Origin: Archilochus colubris | Taxonomy: Eukaryota > Chordata > Aves > Apodiformes > Trochilidae | Reading direction: 5' to 3' | NCBI GenBank assembly: GCA_023079485.1 | Contig: CM041084.1 | Span: 123,554,467-123,618,466 of the forward strand | Length of the DNA: 64,000 bases | Shown: one piece after another, positions 11,386 through 23,189 of the stretch | Layout: each line of letters begins with the position of its first letter | Numbering within the stretch: position 1 is the stretch's first letter | Notes under the pieces: generated by a model | The model's database searches: none | Seen by the model: only the letters and a program-made list of their open reading frames with translations | What the model was told of the DNA's origin: nothing | Made by a program: the position numbers and the translations under genes

Positions 11386-11704
11386 TGTAGAGAAACATTG
11401 TCAACCAGGTGCCTTGAGTTGCCAAAGAGTGGGTGTGAGTCCACCTGTGCCTGATTAGGACAGGCCCCTATTGGGCATGAGCAAGACCAGGGGGCCAATA
11501 AAGGTGGGACACACACCCACAGAAGGCACCTCAGCTCACTCTGGTGCGAGGCAATGGAGAGGCCAGCAGCTCGTCGAGCCTCTGGAGCAAGAAAGGCTCT
11601 TCCCGCTACACTTCTACCCTGGAAGCGCTGTGTGGTGGCTGGAGTCCTGGAAGAGACCAGCAGCTCGTCGAGCTTCAGGAGCAAGAATGGCTCCTCCCGC
11701 TACA
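11386..11704 (+). mobile_element. Solo LTR, TGTAG...CTACA family (copy 1)
   Basis: A 319-bp element that begins TGTAG and ends CTACA. It is flanked by a 6-bp direct repeat CAATAT (11380-11385 and 11705-11710), the duplication size typical of class II (ERVK-like) retroviruses. It sits in the 3' tail of a CR1, so it is younger than that CR1. The middle (about 11431-11540) matches 17882-17996 read on the other strand, including 'ggccaataaa' (CCAAT/AATAAA-like). The 3' third is a tandem duplication (11557-11610 and 11653-11704). There is no internal retroviral sequence, so it is a solo LTR or an LTR-like non-autonomous element. Confidence 0.8.
11557..11704 (+). repeat. Tandem duplication at LTR 3' end
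   Basis: Two ~52-54 bp units, 11557-11610 and 11653-11704, share 'cagcagctcgtcgagc', 'gagcaagaa.ggctc' and end in 'cccgctaca'. The first unit already ends in CTACA, the expected LTR terminus; the second ends exactly at the element boundary. A ~42-bp spacer lies between them. Confidence 0.85.
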
Positions 11705-12811
11705 CAATATCTGTTAGGCAACACTTTAACTGTTCTTTCTGAAAAATCACTTCACTTTCAATATACAGAAAAATATTTATATTAGTTTTAAAACTGTCCA
11801 CTGTATTTCTTCCTCAGACTTCTCATTGTGTTCTCCTGACATGTTTCTTTCTCTCTAGGATTTTAGGTTCTTTGGTGCACAAATTGCCTTTTCCTGTTCT
11901 GTGCAGCTGTTAATGCTTTACAGGTAAGGAGTAATATTAGAGTCTGAGGTTTGGCTTCCATTTTCATGCAAGACACACCATCTAGACAAGAGAATATATG
12001 TATTGGTATAAGGACAGGAATTAGTGTTCTCATTTGTGATTGGCTAATGGCACTGTAGAGTGATTTGTAAACCCGATTATGCTTAGTGATTGATAATGGT
12101 TAATTTCTTTCAAGAGCACAGTGCCAAGACTAAAAGAAGAATCAGCCAACAAAAACATCACTTCATCATGTAGATAACTCACATCAACTTTTTTTTTTTT
12201 TTCTACTTTTAGCTATATTAAAATATTTAAAAAATAAAGTCCTTGAACAAAGAACATCGTGGTGGGGATTCAAGGCTCTATTTAGCTGAAAATTATTCAT
12301 ACCCAATAGAAATGACATTTTAGGTTTAGACTGCCAAAGTGAACTTTATTAGTATGTCATTAATCATTGTCTTGGAGGTGACACCTGGGGAAAATGATTT
12401 AGTGGAGATTAGAGCACTCAAATGTAACACTGAAAATATCACATTTATTTCCAGTACCAATCAGTCAATGAAACACATATTAACAAAAAAATGACATTTA
12501 TATACATTTAAATCTGCTCATGACAAAATGCATTGCTTTCTATTCAGGAATATTTTTTTTTATGTTTTATATTGAGATTATAGTTCATGTAATAATCTAC
12601 CGATATCAGTGTATTTGACTTAAAATATGTGTAATAAAACACATTTCAAATAAGACAGAAATTAGAAAGTTGTGCCAAAGAGAACTTTCTTTTAAAAAAA
12701 GAATTTAAAAAAAAATATCCACTTGTTCACATAGTCTACAGGCATTGTCACATCGCCAATATTTAACTCAAAAACTCTGAAATTCTTTTCACTATTTTAG
12801 ACTTTGCTGAT

Positions 12812-12858
12812 GTAGTAGTAGTAGTAATAAAAATAATAATAGTAATAATAATTAAATA
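12812..12858. repeat. GTA/TAA trinucleotide microsatellite
   Basis: Successive GTA units followed by imperfect TAA units; an ordinary short tandem repeat. Confidence 0.8.
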
Positions 12859-15800
12859 AACAACCAATAATTTTTTACTCTAAGGTTAAAAAAAATCTCT
12901 TAGAAAACCTCCCATGAAAGAGATGGATCAAAGTAAGGGCATATTACTTCTTACCTTTTAAAAAGAAAAAAATTATATTTTAGTTATGTGACTTAGAATA
13001 AACAATAAAATTACCATATTTCATTCCAGTACTATCTGTTAACACTTGTCTCAACCTCATCTTTCTAGGACAAGGCTTGCTACAATCTTATGGTTTATAA
13101 TTCAGCTTTTTTCCCTCTATGTTTTCCTGGAAAATCATTGTTACAACCAATAAAAGCAGAATATATATTTTTTTTTCTAAAGGAAATATCATATTTTTTT
13201 TACCAGAGGATAAGGAAATCAGCTGTTTCCTACTCTTTAGCTTTTTTTCAACATGAAAACATGAAACTGTCAATTACAAAAGGAAGTACACCATTAAGTA
13301 ACTGAAAAATTAAATCAAGTATATTTAGTATACACATTTACAGTTTTGCAAATAAAACTCAAAATATTCAATCCTAAATGTTATTATATGTTATATGATT
13401 ATTATTTTTTCATGTTAATGAACATTGTTATCAGATCCTTAGTGGAAAAATTTAAAAAATTTCACTATGTGCTCTATTTTAAACATTTTTTACCTTTTCC
13501 TTTCTCCTCTCTTGCACTGATGTAGTGGGTAGAAGTATAATTTCTTGGTAATGTTGGAAAAGCATGTCTATAAAAGATTGTATATACTAAATGTTACTGA
13601 GGTGCATACTATTCCACAGTTACTATGATGCAAACCAGATATAAAGGCTGGGTATTATATATATGCAAAAGAATTAGACATATCAAACGGGCAGATTAAT
13701 AGAGAACTTTAAATATATTCTTGTTTCCAAGAGAAATTGAATGTTCTTTATAAAAATGAATGGCTAGTACGGAATCTGTGAAATAAATATGATTCAGACC
13801 TTTTAGCATGTAGAAGCAGTTCAAGAAAATGAGAATTAATTGGTATCTATGACTTCGATTTAGAAGGTGCAGCTGAAAAATAATAGTACCCACCCAGGCT
13901 TTCTAGTCAACAAAACATATGCTCCCTGGAACACCCTGGTGTTGAGGCATGTTTGCTCTGCTACACTTGACAGTAAGCATTGCCACCAGACATCAGGAGT
14001 CCACAACAGAAGGTGTTTGAATAGCTATAACTACAAATAAAAAATGTATTTGAGAAACAAACATTTTTTCTTCCTAAAGACAGATCCTTATTATCCACAA
14101 CCCTGCTTTTTCTCATGCTGGCAGCATGAGGTTCTGTAAAAAATAAACATTTTTTTGCCTCAATGAGTATTTTGGGAATATGAGATGTCTAGCTGAAAGT
14201 CAATGACAGAAAGCACTGGAAACTATAAAGGAAAATGAGTGATTGCAAGTCATTGGATGAAGAAGTGGCAACCTGAGGTCTGATTTGATCTAAAGCAAAT
14301 ATTTCCTAAATGTAACTTTTATTCATGGCACTAAAAGCACATTTCCTGTCTCCTCTCCTCATCACTGAGAACTCAGCAATGTTGCAGGTTTAGATGAAGA
14401 CAAAGTGCTCTTTGGGGAGAAACAGCAGAGGTCGATTTTGTTGTTTGCCCTTTCAACCATAGGCTTCCCTTACTGCTGAACTATTTAGTCCTTCACCAGC
14501 CTAGAAAAGGCACAAATACTCAGAGAAGTAATTCCCTTTCCTTTAAATGGGGTTGGAGGATTTCCATCAGCTCCAATGAGCCCATTTTGAACAACTGATC
14601 ATTGTTCTGAGCCTTATTTTTCTCATTGGTTATAGAAGACCTATCAAGTTTGTAAACCAAAATGCTCCTAACTAAAGGTGCTTTATGAACACTCAGCAAA
14701 ACAATACATGCTGAGAAGGCAAACCAGCAAAAATTATTTCTCCTGAAAATAATGAAGTATCTGAAAAGTGGTAACAGCAAGTTTCTTTGTGTCTTTCTAG
14801 TGGTGTGGAATGATTCTAAAAAACTTCACCAGAAAAAAAAAAAAAACAAAAAAGCAAACCTACAAACAGCTGTATTTTAGCCAAAATGAGAATATACTTA
14901 CACAGAAAACATCATATTAGAACTCAGAGCTAACCCCCTGGCCAAAAGAAACAAATCAAAGATATTTCAGGGTATGATAAGTATTAATATTTAACTGAAC
15001 CTATTGTGCTTGAGATAAAGGTCAGGAAATCACTTACAGTACCATTATCTTAAATGTGAAATCTAGCATGGATGGAGACTCAAACTGTATCTAACTGCCA
15101 TAAGTTGCTACAGCAAGCTGTAAAAGTTGAAAATGAGGTTCAACGAAGTCAGAAGTAAGGAAAATAAAGTTAGAACAAGATTCTTTGTTCATTTTACATT
15201 ATTATGCCAGGCATATTAGAATAAAAAAATTAAGTTAATAAAATAAAATTAAATGCTTTTGTTTTGTATGTGTGGGATTTGCTAAGTGTTTAATGTATCC
15301 AAATGCGTTTTGTTACACTTCAAGATGAGGTAACTTCTTTTCTAAGAATTTATTAATAGGGAAGCAGTAATTAATAGTTTGCATGGCTTTTAACTACAAA
15401 ATTAACTTTTAAGTGAACATGAATCCTGGTATGCAAAACAGAGAGCATGTTGCCTTTGGGCTCTGAAGTTTTTTATATTTAAAAAATATAGTAGTTCCCC
15501 TATTCATCTGTGAATCAAGATATTTTTTGGCAAAGCATGCTGCTTCAGCATATTTTCCCCCTACCTCTCTTTAAATCATAATAATACCTTTTTGCACCAC
15601 TCTTTTCTCACAAAAAAAGTCCTGAATCTTGTTTACTGAGAATTTCCTTCTCCGTGACTTTCATCCTTTCTAGTTTCAGAGCTGCAAACACTTCTTCTGA
15701 AAAGCAACGGTTCAGCAAAATGTTGATTTATTTTTGGCTTCCTACTTACTCTTCAGTTTGTGTAATGTAATAGCCATATCCACATTTGACTACTCTCTTT

Positions 15801-16744
15801 ATGGCTAGTAACATACAGTATGCATTAGAAATGAGCTCTGGTGGTCTAAAGGCTCTGCATTTACGTGACTGGAAACATACACAGCAGAAAATGACAAAAA
15901 TCCAGTACCTGTAAAACTGCAGGGGGATAATCTTTGCAGTTTGTTATTATCTCTGCAACATCAAAACACCTTGCAAACTGAGATTCTGTGTTAACACAGA
16001 ATGTAGCAAAATATGTAATGCAATCATCAAATGTACTGCAAGTAATGAGAAAGAAGGAAACAAGATCAAAAGAGAGGGGAAGAGAGGCATGCCAAGCTCA
16101 AGAGAGATTTAGGGATAGCTGAATGGGCATCTCAAGGATTATGCAACTCCCATGACAGTAATGCTTTAACCACATGATTGTTCACCAATATTTGAAGGTA
16201 ATCCCAGTTTCAACTCACTCTCTGTAGTGTAATAAAGTTTTTTCTCTATTTTTTTTTAAAGGAAGTCTCTCCATGTGATATTTTGGAACAAAAATGGTAT
16301 GTGTTGCAGTTAATGCTTAACCTTTATATTCTTCACATGGTCCTTGTGCAAGTGTCCTTCAATTAAGAAGACATCGGAACTGTACAGTCAGATTTCTTAG
16401 AATACAATTTCTAGGAAGAGACTTTACAGTGGAAGTTGTGGGCAGTTTTCACACTACAGATTTTTTTTTCTGTCTTTTTCCCATTTTGGTTCTCATTATA
16501 GTAAAATGAAGATTAAGTTTATAGGTTTCTGTAGTTTGAGATCAGCAGAATTACACAGGCTTTTAAAGAGTGGAAGAAGATTCTGAATTTGGCCCACAGA
16601 TCACCCTCTTTATTTTGTATAGTCAGGAATACCAGTCAGAAACAAAATATGAGCCTCTAAAAGTAGCTTTTTAATCCAATGTGGGTCATTTGACTTTTTC
16701 TTACTCGAAGTTTGATTAGTCCTTCCAGCATCTTAGGTGGGTCA

Positions 16745-16830
16745 CAAAAAAACCCAAACAAACAAACAAACAAAAACCAAAGAAAAAAAAAGAAAAGAAG
16801 AGAAAAAAGAAAAAGAAGCCAAACAAATAA
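16745..16830. repeat. A-rich CAAA/GAAA simple repeat
   Basis: Begins as (CAAA)n and continues as an impure A/G-rich stretch. It produces the low-complexity minus-strand frame at 16716-16946, which I do not regard as a gene. Confidence 0.8.
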
Positions 16831-17663
16831 AAGAGAAAAGAAAAGGTGAAAAGAAAATTATTATACTGTTGCAAGCCACTGACAAATTGACAAATTGACT
16901 GAGGTTTAACAGAAACTAATTTCTTTACTAGATCTCTTATTTTCATTTTTTAAACACGGAAACCTCCATCCATTTTTTTAAACTAGGGCACATTTTTCTC
17001 TAGAGTAAGCAAACTAATAGAGTATATTGAGCAGTAGCATAAAAGAACACCTGTGCTGTAATGAGATAACAGATTTCCCAAATGAGTATAGAAATGGAAC
17101 ATATTCCCTAACTAACCTCTTTACCTTATTGAAAGAGATAAGAAATTATGGCAATGGTAGTTGAGATGAGAGCATTTATGGGATTTTCTTAATCCTTTGG
17201 TAAATTATAAGATCATGTATTGTTTTGCTTCAGCAGTCAGAATGAAAGAGGTCAAGGGACAAACAGATGATTTTAGAAGTATCAAATAAAGACATTTTTT
17301 GGTATCAAAGGGAAGTTTCACTGCTCACTACTCACAATCAAAGCTGGGAGTTGTACATAGATGGGAAACAAATGCTGAACACATGATAGAAAATTGCTGC
17401 TCTAACCCTCTCTAGTTACATCTAATTTCTTGGCAGAAACCCAGTTAACAGCTTGTTGAATTTTCTGATGGTTCAGAACTTTGAACAAGTAGTTAATGAA
17501 GACTGCAAACATTGAAAGGAGTTCAGGTAGATAAGACTCAACTGTCTAATTGGCTTTACACATGGAAAATGAAACCTAACATAGAAGAACTTAAGGTATC
17601 ATGCATACAGTTTCAGGAATATAGTAAGTAAAAAAGCTGAAGGGGACTCCTCTGAAAGGTTTT

Positions 17664-18044
17664 TGTAGTGGAACAAAGCAACCAGCTGCCTCTGATTACC
17701 CCTCATCACCTCTAGGGTGAGGCTCTCTGTGGAGTCTCAAACCCGGGGCCTATCGGCATTGCAGTACTGGGTCTTAACCAGCTGCACCACGAGAGCCTCA
17801 CCTTAGAGGCGATGAGCCCTAGTGGTGCAATGAAGGTAATACAGTGCTCTGAGAGCTACCAGCCTCTCTTGTGACTAGCCCAAGAGTGAGCTAGTCTGTG
17901 GGTGTGAGTTTCACCTTTTATTGGCCCTCTGGTCTTGCACATGCTCAATAGGGGGCCTGCCCTAACTGGGCACAGGTGGATTTGATACTGGTTCACACCT
18001 ACTTCTTAGTAATCAGAGGCAGCTGGTTGCTTTGTTCCACTACA
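17664..18044 (-). mobile_element. LTR, TGTAG...CTACA family (copy 2), inverted ends
   Basis: A 381-bp element, plus-strand ends TGTAG...CTACA, flanked by the 6-bp repeat GGTTTT (17658-17663 and 18045-18050). Read on the minus strand from 18044, its 5' half is homologous to copy 1 at 11386: same TGTAG start, 'caaccag' and 'ccacctgtgcc' blocks, and a shared block with 'gggccaataaa'. Its 3' half differs. It contains a hairpin with a tRNA-like core (17719-17799), then ends in a ~36-bp inverted copy of its own 5' terminus ('aaagcaaccagctgcctctg' lies near both ends in opposite orientation). An alternative boundary gives an 8-bp duplication AGGTTTTT and a DNA-transposon-like reading, but homology to copy 1 favours an LTR. 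Confidence 0.75.
17719..17799 (-). other. tRNA-like sequence inside LTR copy 2
   Basis: Read on the minus strand, an ~81-nt block starts GAGGCTCTC and ends with the complementary GAGAGCCTC, giving a perfect 9-bp acceptor-like stem. It has an A-box-like TGGTGCAGCTGG (17778-17789) and a B-box-like GGTTTGAGACTCC (17731-17743) at tRNA-like spacing. The anticodon-region text 'tactgcaatg' most resembles a cysteine tRNA (GCA). The T-stem pairs poorly, so I call this tRNA-derived or tRNA-like and not a functional tRNA gene. Flanking arms 17702-17732 and 17787-17816 extend the hairpin. Confidence 0.45.
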
Positions 18045-18051
18045 GGTTTTT

Positions 18052-21000
18052 ATAAGTGGAGTTAAATTTAAATGAATGGTGAAGACTAAGCTTAAAAGGT
18101 CTACAGAGTGTTGGGCTGGACCTGTGCCATTTTTCGACCACATATTACAGAAGATAGGTGAATACCAGTTCCAGTGCTGCAGCACAAAATTTACGGTACA
18201 TAGATTCAGTTCAGAACAATTACACTATTTCCTCTGAATTTTGGGAGTGTAGGATTAAATTTGACCTTAATGACAGTAAGGGCTTTTGAAGATATCAACA
18301 CTGATACTTTGTTTAAAAACAATGATATGAAACTGAAACAGACTGGCCACTTAGTAATTGTCCTCTCTTAATTTCAACCAGAGGCCACACAAAACTGGGA
18401 GATTCCAAACTCTGGTATCACATTATTGTACTTTGGTACTTCTGTTCTCACCTATCAGAAAAAAATCTATGAGGCTGATCTCACCAAAATTCATTGGCTG
18501 TCAAAGTAATCTTGGGTTTTATCAGTGAATGATTGTTCATTTTGAGAATATTTCTAAGAGAGATCTGTTCTTAAATTCCGAATTTGAGAAAAGAAATGCA
18601 CCCACTTGAGAAACTCATATAAATGGGACAAATTCATTGTGGATATACCTTGCACTGTTTTTTGTGTTTTCTCTGGTTGTCTTCTAAAGAACTGAATTGC
18701 AGAAAATGAATCATAGGGAATTGTTATCTTCTATATTTGCTGAACATATAAAATGCATTCTCATAGCATACTGATGAATGAATTAAATATTTTTACCATT
18801 AAATTTATAATATTATTAAATAAGTATTATTATTTACAGACTCCCATATTCGTTGCAGTAAATCATTCCTAAAATTATTCACATATAATAAATTTAAAAT
18901 TTCTAAAAATAAAAGTAAAATTCTCATTGGAAGACCTTATTTGGATTAAATCATAACGTGTTTAATTTGCTGAATGTAGAGCAACAGTTCCAAGAGCAAT
19001 GGAGCTTTCACATTTAACACCTCTGTAATGTCCAATTACATTGGAAATGGAACAGGGAAGCAGTGCAACATTGTTTGAGACCTTAATTTAGAGGAAAGCA
19101 AAACTGTGTGACTGCGTTACTGGAGTTCTACCATACTGACAGCAAATGAAATCATCTCAAGACAGAAAAAATCACCCAAGCTTTCTTGATAGACTCCCTT
19201 GCTTGAGTGTAAAAAGATTATATATGACTGAAATCCAGATTTGTTTTCAGCTCACATACAGAACAGAAAAGCATACGTTCTTTGTGAAGGAAAGCATGAA
19301 GCTCTGGACTTTTCATTGTAGCCAACTAATGCAGTTTAGGACTATAAAGACATTATTTTCATAGAAATCTTAAGAAGAAATCTTAAGATGGTAAAGTCTA
19401 TCCAGTGATATTTTAATTCAAGCAAAAAGGATGAAGGTGCAGAAGTATTAATTTTGTTTCTCTTTTTGGAAAATTAAAAATTATATTATGCAGGCTGTTT
19501 CATCAGATTATTGGTCTCATTAGGTTCAAATGAAACTTATAAAATCAGTAAAATCTAAAAATTATGGCAATGATGGATGATCCTTCTGGCTCCTGCAATG
19601 CTCCCAGCAGAAATATTACATCACAACCAGGGTATCTGGGATTCTGCTCAAAGATTTCACCAGAGAAAGTAATGAATGTTACTCTTTTTATGCTTTAGGA
19701 AAATTGTTGGCTGTGTTGAGTGAATAATTTGCAATTATTTCTGAAATTTTTTGGAAGCACCCTGGACTTTTTGCAAACTAGAATGGTTACTTTAAAAATT
19801 ACTTTACACTATTGAAAATATTTTTGGCATGCCAAGGACCTTTTGGTGAGTACAAGAAGTAAAATCATGATGTCAAATGTCCTTTGTGCGTATGTGTGTA
19901 GATATCCTCAGACACGCATATAAGCATGAATGTGGATTTCTGTGCACTCATTTGACTATGTATTTATGTGTATATATTTTATTTTTATATACAGCTGCCT
20001 TCAGTAACTGCTCCTCACCTTGCCTCATCCTCTTTAAAGATTTAGGAAGAAAGACCCTGATGGGCAGCCCGGCAGATTACTACAGCCACCTAACTGAAAG
20101 ATTGAAAATATAAAAGTGCAGCAATAGTCAGAAGCAATCAGAAAAAGAATAGCTCTGAGAGGCCATGATCTTTTTAATAAATGGACAAATAAAAACATTA
20201 TCATAATAGAACTCTACATGCTCTAGTGCATGCTAAAGCTGAATATATCAAGAGGCTGTGCTACACTGGCTTTCTTTTCATGTGATGAAATGTATTCAGC
20301 AATGTGAGCTGGACAGAATATGAGCTGCAGGGAGATCCATGGCATCACCAGAAAGGACACAGAAGTAGAGAAGTTATAGTTAGGGCTGGTGAAATTTTGT
20401 AAAAAACTACCTATCTTACAACAGAAAATAATAAAATTTTAGGGTTTATATATTTTTCCCCACCACACAAAAATTCTCAGGATACATTAAAACTTAACAT
20501 TGGAAACTACAAAGACCTGAAAAAAATTTATCGGTTGATAATTTCCAGTCTGGAGTTTTTCATTAAAAAGATACCACTAGCAAAACCCATAGAAGAGTTT
20601 TTTGAAAAATAATCCTCCCCCTGAATCAATAGAGATAAATTAATTAATGGAACTCAAATGTCTTCTGGCTGAAAAAAAGACAGATCTCTACCTGAGCTCA
20701 TCAGCACAAAATACCTTAGCAAGAAATATAATCTTATTGTTATTAAATCTTCAAGAGACCTTAACAAAAATGAAATCTTAGTATCAACATTTAGGTATCT
20801 GCTGATTTCCTGTCTTGTGAGCAGAGCTGATTGAATATTTTCTTTCATTGGAAAATGGAAAAAAAACCCAACATAACTATATATTTTTTTTAAATCTTAT
20901 TTTTATAGAAATGAAGACATTGTTATAAATTAAGAAATATTTATTCATATATCCGTATATAAAAAGACAATGTTTTGAAGAAGTTTAAATGATTGTGCAG

Positions 21001-21950
21001 AAGTAACATTAAAACACTATATGAAGTTTAGTCTAAAAAATTATTTTAATATTTATGATACTGAATTATATTTTTTTTCTGGGCACCAATGTGTCAGTGT
21101 TTTTAATAATCATGGTTCAGGTCAATCTCATCAGTGATTACAGATAAAAAAATTACTTGGTGTTGTTTCTAGCCTAAATGAAGAATCGAGGCTATATATT
21201 TCTATCCTCTCTATGAAGATGATTATTAAGTGGTGTGATGGCTAGATTTTTATTCCCAGCAAATCCTCATCTGTGGTCAGCAATATCTTGTCTTGAATGT
21301 ACAGCAGTTTCAATTTCATGATAGGCAAAAGGAATCATACATTATTTCTGTGAACTAGAAGGATTCTAAAGGGTTATTAGAAACAGCTGAACTTGATGTC
21401 ATATTCCCCATCTGTTACTGCAGATGCTCCATTCCAATGTGAATATTAAAGTAATTTGGAAAACATTTTTTTTCTTGTAAGGAACATTCAGAAGATGGAA
21501 GAAAGATTCCACAGCTTTTTATTATATGCATGCTATGGTTATTTATGTTACAAAGAAAGTAAACATACTTAAACATACTTAACAATGCAGTGCAAGGGGA
21601 CAATATTCTTAGCATTATTTTTAGTTCACATTTTCCCATTCAGTCTATAATATACTATCTCAAATTTAAATATTTTGTAACTAGTGTTTTAATTTAATTA
21701 AATTAATTTAATTTGAATAATTTTTTATTTTAAAATTACCTAAAATTATCAAGAAACTGTAAAACATCCCAGACTGGAAGACACCTCAGAAGATCACCTG
21801 AAAGGGAAAGGGAGACTAGATGGGATGCTCTAGCATAATCTCCAGATGTGTTTTTAAAACCTCCAGTAATGAGGACACTACCACAACACTAGGGAGGTCA
21901 TTCACGTGAATTCTGTACTATAAAAATTTTCATTCTTATGTAGCTATAAA
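18052..21950. other. Non-coding AT-rich sequence, nothing recognised
   Basis: About 3.9 kb without a recognisable gene or repeat family. Short frames (19146-19364, 19877-20113, 20654-20848, 21415-21639) have no conserved content. Confidence 0.55.
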
Positions 21951-21954
21951 TACT

Positions 21955-22352
21955 CTCCCAGTGCATCTTTAGAGCAACTAAAATTCTCAGAAGGCTGGAG
22001 AATCTCCCCTATGAAGCCAGACTTAAGAAGTTGGGGCTGTTCAGCCTGGACAAGAGGAGGCTTTGAGGTGACCTTATAGCAACCTTCCAATATCTGAAGG
22101 GGGCCTACAAGAAAGCTGGGGTTGGGGAGAGGATAAGGGGAAATATTCTTTCCTGTGAGGGTGGTGAGACACTGGCACAGGTTGCCCAAGGAAGTTGTGG
22201 GTGTCCCCTTCCTGGGAGTGTTCAAGGCCAGGTTGGATGGGGCCTTGAGCAATCTGGTCTAGTGAGAGGTGTCCCTGCCCATGCAAGGGGGTTGGAACTA
22301 AATGATCTTTTATGATCCCTTCCAACCCCAGCTATTCTATTATTCTATGATC
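21955..22352 (+). mobile_element. CR1 LINE 3' end, well preserved
   Basis: A ~400-bp plus-sense CR1 3' end. Landmarks: 'ctgttcagcctggacaagag', 'ggtgaccttatagcaacctt', 'cctgtgagggtggtgagaca', 'tgggagtgttcaaggccag', 'ggttggaactaaatgatc', ending in the CR1 tail 'attctattattctatgat'. It is 5'-truncated. The tail is clean, so it is younger than most copies here. The minus-strand frames within it are shadows. Confidence 0.92.
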
Positions 22353-22359
22353 CACTGTG

Positions 22360-23185
22360 TTTTGTCTTTAATAGCTTCTTATGAAGGCAGCCTCCATCCT
22401 CTTTGTAGCTGCCCTTCATGTACTGGACTATTGTGAATTTTCCTCATAAGGCAGATTCTCCATCACTTTGATCATCTTTGTGTCCCTCCTTTAGACCCTT
22501 TTCTGCCTTTCCATGTTTTTCTTGAATTGTGGAGATCAAAACTGAACACAATATTCCAGGTGTTGCCTGATCAGTGCTGCAGAGTGGGATGAGCACATTT
22601 CTGTCTCTCCTAGTAATCCCTCTGCAGATGCAGCATAGGATCCCATTTACTGTTGTTGCACTGCTGACTTCTGTTCAGGTGGTCTTCACTAGGCTTCCCA
22701 AGTATTTTGTCCTAGATGCAGGATTTGGCACTTGTCTTTGTTAAACTTCACACTATTCTTTCTCACCCACACTTCCATCCTGTCCAGGTCTCTCTCTAAG
22801 ATGGCTCTCCCTTCTGACATGTTCACTTCACTTGGTGTTGAGTTTCATGTCATCAGCAAACTTTGTGAAGTTGTTTTCCATCCCATCATCCAGGCCCTTT
22901 ATGAAGATGTTGAACAGTGCAGGGGACCCAGCTTGTGATGGGTTTCCAATCTTTGTAGAAATGCTTGATCTTCAACCTTTGAGTACAGCCTGTTAGTCAA
23001 TTCCCTATCCATCCTGCAGACCACCCATCCGAGCTCTATCTTGCCAGTTTCTCCAGGAGAAGTTGAATGCTCTGCTGAAATCCAGGGAAACAACACCCAC
23101 TGCTCTCTCCATGTTGACATAAGACTTTGCTGCAGAATCAGATCAGTTTAGTCTGGTATGATTTATCCTTGGTAAATTTAGTTTC
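22360..23185 (-). mobile_element. Older CR1 LINE fragment, opposite orientation
   Basis: A minus-sense fragment of about 800 bp from the 3' part of the CR1 reverse-transcriptase reading frame and adjacent 3' region. Plus-strand markers are 'actgaacacaatattccagg', 'catcctgtccaggtctctc', 'catcagcaaactttgtgaag', 'tgaagatgttgaacagtgca' and 'agttgaatgctctgctgaaa'. It is more diverged than the abutting plus-sense CR1 at 21955-22352. The plus frame 22732-22938 and minus frame 22899-23120 are pieces of this decayed region. Confidence 0.85.
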
Positions 23186-23189
23186 TATA

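Larger units (their letters stand above)
11711..17655. other. Non-coding AT-rich sequence with simple repeats
   Basis: No gene seen across about 6 kb. It holds T- and A-runs (12190-12201, 14830-14844), a GTA/TAA trinucleotide tract (12812-12858) and an A-rich CAAA-type tract (16745-16830). The frames at 13088-13305, 14520-14780 and 16716-16946 reflect this composition. Confidence 0.55.

Noticed and set aside
10550..11684. Several frames of 100-141 codons on both strands
   Set aside because: They lie over a CR1 copy and the LTR in its tail; none follows a known CR1 protein in full.
17719..17799. A genuine tRNA-Cys gene
   Set aside because: The T-arm pairs poorly and it lies within an LTR hairpin, so it is listed only as tRNA-like.
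17665..18043. hAT-type DNA transposon with 8-bp duplication AGGTTTTT
   Set aside because: The bases allow this reading, but the 5' half is homologous to the LTR at 11386, which has TG...CA ends and a 6-bp duplication.
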